64,000 nucleotides of DNA from Aureimonas phyllosphaerae (lineage in GTDB: Bacteria; Pseudomonadota; Alphaproteobacteria; Rhizobiales; Rhizobiaceae), in contig NZ_FOOA01000005.1 of assembly GCF_900113065.1 (NCBI RefSeq), positions 124,001-188,000 on the forward strand. The letters run 5' to 3'. The notes beneath the pieces are model-generated. The model had not been told where the DNA came from, did not search any database, and worked only from the letters and a program-made list of their open reading frames with translations. Shown here piece after piece: positions 62,236-64,000 of this stretch. The position numbers and the translations under genes were made by a program. Each line of letters begins with the position of its first letter. The stretch's first letter is position 1.

Positions 62236-62798
62236 GCGCGGTTCGCGAGCCCGCCTCCTTCCCCGAGCTTGAGGCCGAGGTCATGGTGCAGTCGGACGGG
62301 GCGCGCGGGGCCGAGGTGACGACGCTCTACCCGGCGAACGAGACGGGGGCGCCCGAGGCGGCCCAGCCGGAGGCGAAGCCGACGGACGCCTCGCCGGCCC
62401 ACGCCGTTGCGCTGGCCGTTGGTCACCTGACCATCGAGCCGTCGCCGACCGACTGGACGCGCACGCTCACCCTCGTGGAGCGCACGGCCGCGACGATCCG
62501 CGCCTACGAGAAGCGTTTCGTACAGCTGGAAAAGCAGTCCAAGGCGCTCGCCGACCGTTCGGCCGAGGACCAGCACCGCCTCCAGACGCATATTCAGTCG
62601 CTCGAGGAGCGGTTGCGCCAGTCCGAGGAGCGGGTCGTCACCGCCGAGACGGCGTTGCGCGATGCCGAGTACCACGAGTGGGAAGCCGACATGCGCGCCA
62701 AGCGTGCCGAGCAGCGCGCGCTGGAGGCCGAGGCCAAGTGCCGGCAGACGGAAGCCTATTTGCGACGGGTGCACGAGCTTCTGGCCGGCGTGTCCTGA
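62232..62798 (+). CDS. Small coiled-coil protein B, paralogue of protein A
   Basis: 188 residues; its ATG overlaps the previous stop (ATGA). A longer acidic and Pro-rich head (residues 1-70) is followed by TDWTRTLTLVERTAATIRAYEKRF, a coiled coil of about 100 residues, and HELLAGVS at the end. Shared features with protein A: DW[ST]-x2-L-x-LV, the A-x3-IR block, the SLEERL/SLQEQL segment and the AE-repeat before a closing RRVHELL/KMHDTI. A GC-rich hairpin terminator follows. Confidence 0.8.
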   Translation: MSAVREPASFPELEAEVMVQSDGARGAEVTTLYPANETGAPEAAQPEAKPTDASPAHAVALAVGHLTIEPSPTDWTRTLTLVERTAATIRAYEKRFVQLEKQSKALADRSAEDQHRLQTHIQSLEERLRQSEERVVTAETALRDAEYHEWEADMRAKRAEQRALEAEAKCRQTEAYLRRVHELLAGVS

Positions 62799-63169
62799 TC
62801 GACAGGCCTGAGGCGATCCAAGATTCAGACGGGAAGGGCGGGGCGCTGGCGTCTCGCCCTTCTTTGAATCCAAGCCCGATGATCGTCTCGGGCGGCAGGC
62901 GCGGAACCGTCGATCGCGCGTCCTGATGCGGTAAGCGCGCGGTTTCCCTCAAGCGCGATACTTGCCCGCGTGTCGAGGCAGCGACGACAGGGGTCGGCGC
63001 GCACGCTTCCCATGCTCGGGTCGCCGACGGTTTCGGCCATTCCGGAAGCGGAGCGAGGCGATCTGGGCGGAGGCGACCGCTGAGAAGTTAACTGCGCCGA
63101 ATGCAGAGCGTCCGTTCTTCTCGATCGAACCGAAATCCCGGGGCGTGAACGCCTTGAGGCGGGTCGCGC
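62799..63169. other. Intergenic region between the coiled-coil operon and uvrD
   Basis: 371 bases between convergent genes. Apart from the hairpin at 62833-62862 I see no element; the ORFs in it lack family resemblance or ribosome-binding sites. Confidence 0.45.
62833..62866 (+). terminator. Terminator of the coiled-coil operon
   Basis: GAAGGGCG (62833-62840) pairs with CGCCCTTC (62855-62862) across a 14-base loop, followed by TTTG. It lies 34 bases beyond the stop of coiled-coil protein B. The T-run is short but the stem is strong. Confidence 0.55.
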
Positions 63170-64000
63170 TCAGGCCGGTTCCACGAACCCTTCGAGCACC
63201 CGCTTCTGGCCGGCCCGGTCGAAGTCCACCGTCAGCTTGTTGCCCTCGACGAGCGCCACCGTGCCCCCGCCGAACTTGATGTGGAACACGCGGTCGCCGA
63301 CCGAGAACCGGCTCGGCTCGTCGGCCACCGACTTGGCGACGAGGGTGCCCTCGATCTCGCGCGGGCCGCCCGCACGCGCCGAGGAGTAGAGCCCGCCGCC
63401 CTTTCGTGGTGGCTGATTGGCGCCGCGCGAGCGGTTGGCGGAAAACGGGTCGGTGAGGCGCCCCGCAAAGCCCGACCGGTCGGGCCCGTTCGCCGGCGCC
63501 TCCTCGAACCCGCCGGACGACCGCCCGCCGGCGCCGTCGCGCGCGATGTACTTGTCGGCGGTCGCCGCCGCGCGCGAGCGCGCGTCCGAGCCCGACACGC
63601 CGCTCTCGCCGTATTCGATCGCGCGGCCGCGCCCGCCGGCATAGCCGCCCACCCCGCCCGACGCCTGCGCCCGACGCCAGCCGGGCGTGCCGTAGGATGA
63701 GGTCGAGAAGGCGTTGCCGTCCCAGCGCGAGGCGCCGTAGCCGCCCATGCCGCCGGCCCCGTACCCGCCATAGGAGGCGGAGGCTTCCATCACCTCGACA
63801 TGCTCCTCGGGCAGTTCGTCGAGGAAGCGCGACGGGATCGTCGACTGCCACATGCCGTGGATGCGGCGGTTGGAGACGAACCAGATCTTCACCCGCCGCT
63901 TGCCGCGCGTGATGCCGACATAGGCGAGGCGCCGCTCCTCCTCCAGACCCGAGCGCCCGCCCTCGTCGAGCGAGCGCTGGTGCGGGAAGAGACCCTCCTC
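63170..64000 (-). CDS. uvrD: UvrD/PcrA-type DNA helicase, C-terminal part, truncated by window edge
   Basis: 276 codons plus stop; the gene starts beyond the right edge. The visible start reads EEERRLAYVGITRGKRRVKIWFVSNRR, which is helicase motif VI (superfamily 1, with VGITR), followed by HGMWQSTIPSRFLDELP. A long Gly/Ser/Tyr-rich linker (about 130 residues, GGYGAGGMGGYGAS) separates this from a C-terminal domain ending KLTVDFDRAGQKRVLEGFVEPA, which binds RNA polymerase or DNA in UvrD relatives. The enzyme unwinds DNA in nucleotide excision and mismatch repair. Confidence 0.9.
   Translation of the reverse strand, partial: EEGLFPHQRSLDEGGRSGLEEERRLAYVGITRGKRRVKIWFVSNRRIHGMWQSTIPSRFLDELPEEHVEVMEASASYGGYGAGGMGGYGASRWDGNAFSTSSYGTPGWRRAQASGGVGGYAGGRGRAIEYGESGVSGSDARSRAAATADKYIARDGAGGRSSGGFEEAPANGPDRSGFAGRLTDPFSANRSRGANQPPRKGGGLYSSARAGGPREIEGTLVAKSVADEPSRFSVGDRVFHIKFGGGTVALVEGNKLTVDFDRAGQKRVLEGFVEPA

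Noticed and set aside
62825-63040. 71-residue minus-strand ORF in the gap before uvrD
   Set aside because: No ribosome-binding site or family features, and it overlaps the likely terminator.
1-64000. CRISPR arrays, tRNA/rRNA genes, insertion sequences, prophage
   Set aside because: Looked for on both strands by eye; no repeat-spacer pattern, no tRNA T-loop sequence, no transposase or phage genes were recognised.

Overview
The window is about 64 kb of gap-poor, very GC-rich DNA. Genes are packed with many 4-base stop/start overlaps, and long mirror ORFs lie antisense to most genes. BA14K-family proteins, a PutR-type Lrp regulator beside a PutA without a DNA-binding domain, an HWE histidine kinase, Tad pilus genes, CobE/CobJ-type corrin enzymes and EcfG-like stress promoters all point to an alphaproteobacterium of the Hyphomicrobiales (Rhizobiales). 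A plant-associated lineage such as the Aurantimonadaceae would fit the plant-sugar genes, but that placement is a guess. I saw no tRNA, rRNA, insertion sequence, prophage or CRISPR array.

Region by region. 1-9.0 kb: cobalamin synthesis, with a CobE/CbiG-CobJ fusion cut by the left edge, cobM, cobK, cbiD, cobB, cobC, cbiB, cobS and cobT. 9.0-12.8 kb: an osmoregulated periplasmic glucan locus (opgC, an unknown gene, a Tat-exported OpgG/OpgD protein) without opgH. 12.8-15.4 kb: a MarR regulator and a GAF-PAS-PAS HWE kinase. 15.5-19.8 kb: proline catabolism (putR/putA, divergent). 19.9-24.0 kb: purU, lepA and a YeeE/YedE sulfur transporter. 24.3-26.9 kb: two TadE-like genes and one TadG-like gene. 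27.0-30.6 kb: a YcaQ-like DNA glycosylase, an RsuA/RluB pseudouridine synthase, and a CHAD/CYTH pair. 30.6-33.7 kb: a tripartite tricarboxylate transporter (tctA, tctB, tctC). 34.2-37.9 kb: cspA, a GH15 glucoamylase-like gene and a diguanylate cyclase. 37.9-40.8 kb: a FecBCD/BtuFCD-type metal-chelate ABC transporter. 40.9-48.1 kb: a D-apiose/D-apionate catabolic cluster containing a RuBisCO-like protein. 48.2-50.5 kb: dodecin, an S24-type repressor and a YihY/BrkB membrane protein. 50.5-56.7 kb: a fatty-acid beta-oxidation set (acyl-CoA dehydrogenase, thiolase, FadJ-like) interrupted by an oppositely oriented EAL gene. 56.9-58.7 kb: aminopeptidase P. 58.7-59.8 kb: two BA14K proteins. 60.1-62.8 kb: three coiled-coil protein genes of unknown role. 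63.2 kb to the end: the C-terminus of a UvrD/PcrA helicase.

Two regions matter most. The apiose cluster encodes oxidation of D-apiose (ApsD), lactone opening (ApnL), oxidation with rearrangement (ApnO), phosphorylation (OiaK) and carbon-carbon cleavage by a RuBisCO-like enzyme, under a FadR-type GntR regulator that sits beside a clean palindrome. The coiled-coil group pairs a long, crescentin-like rod with two short tandem paralogues that share a DW-containing motif; it is the best candidate here for an undescribed cytoskeletal or polar-scaffold system. Recurrent regulatory signals include two EcfG-type promoters (before the YihY gene and the second BA14K gene), a double palindrome before the acyl-CoA dehydrogenase, and direct repeats between putR and putA.
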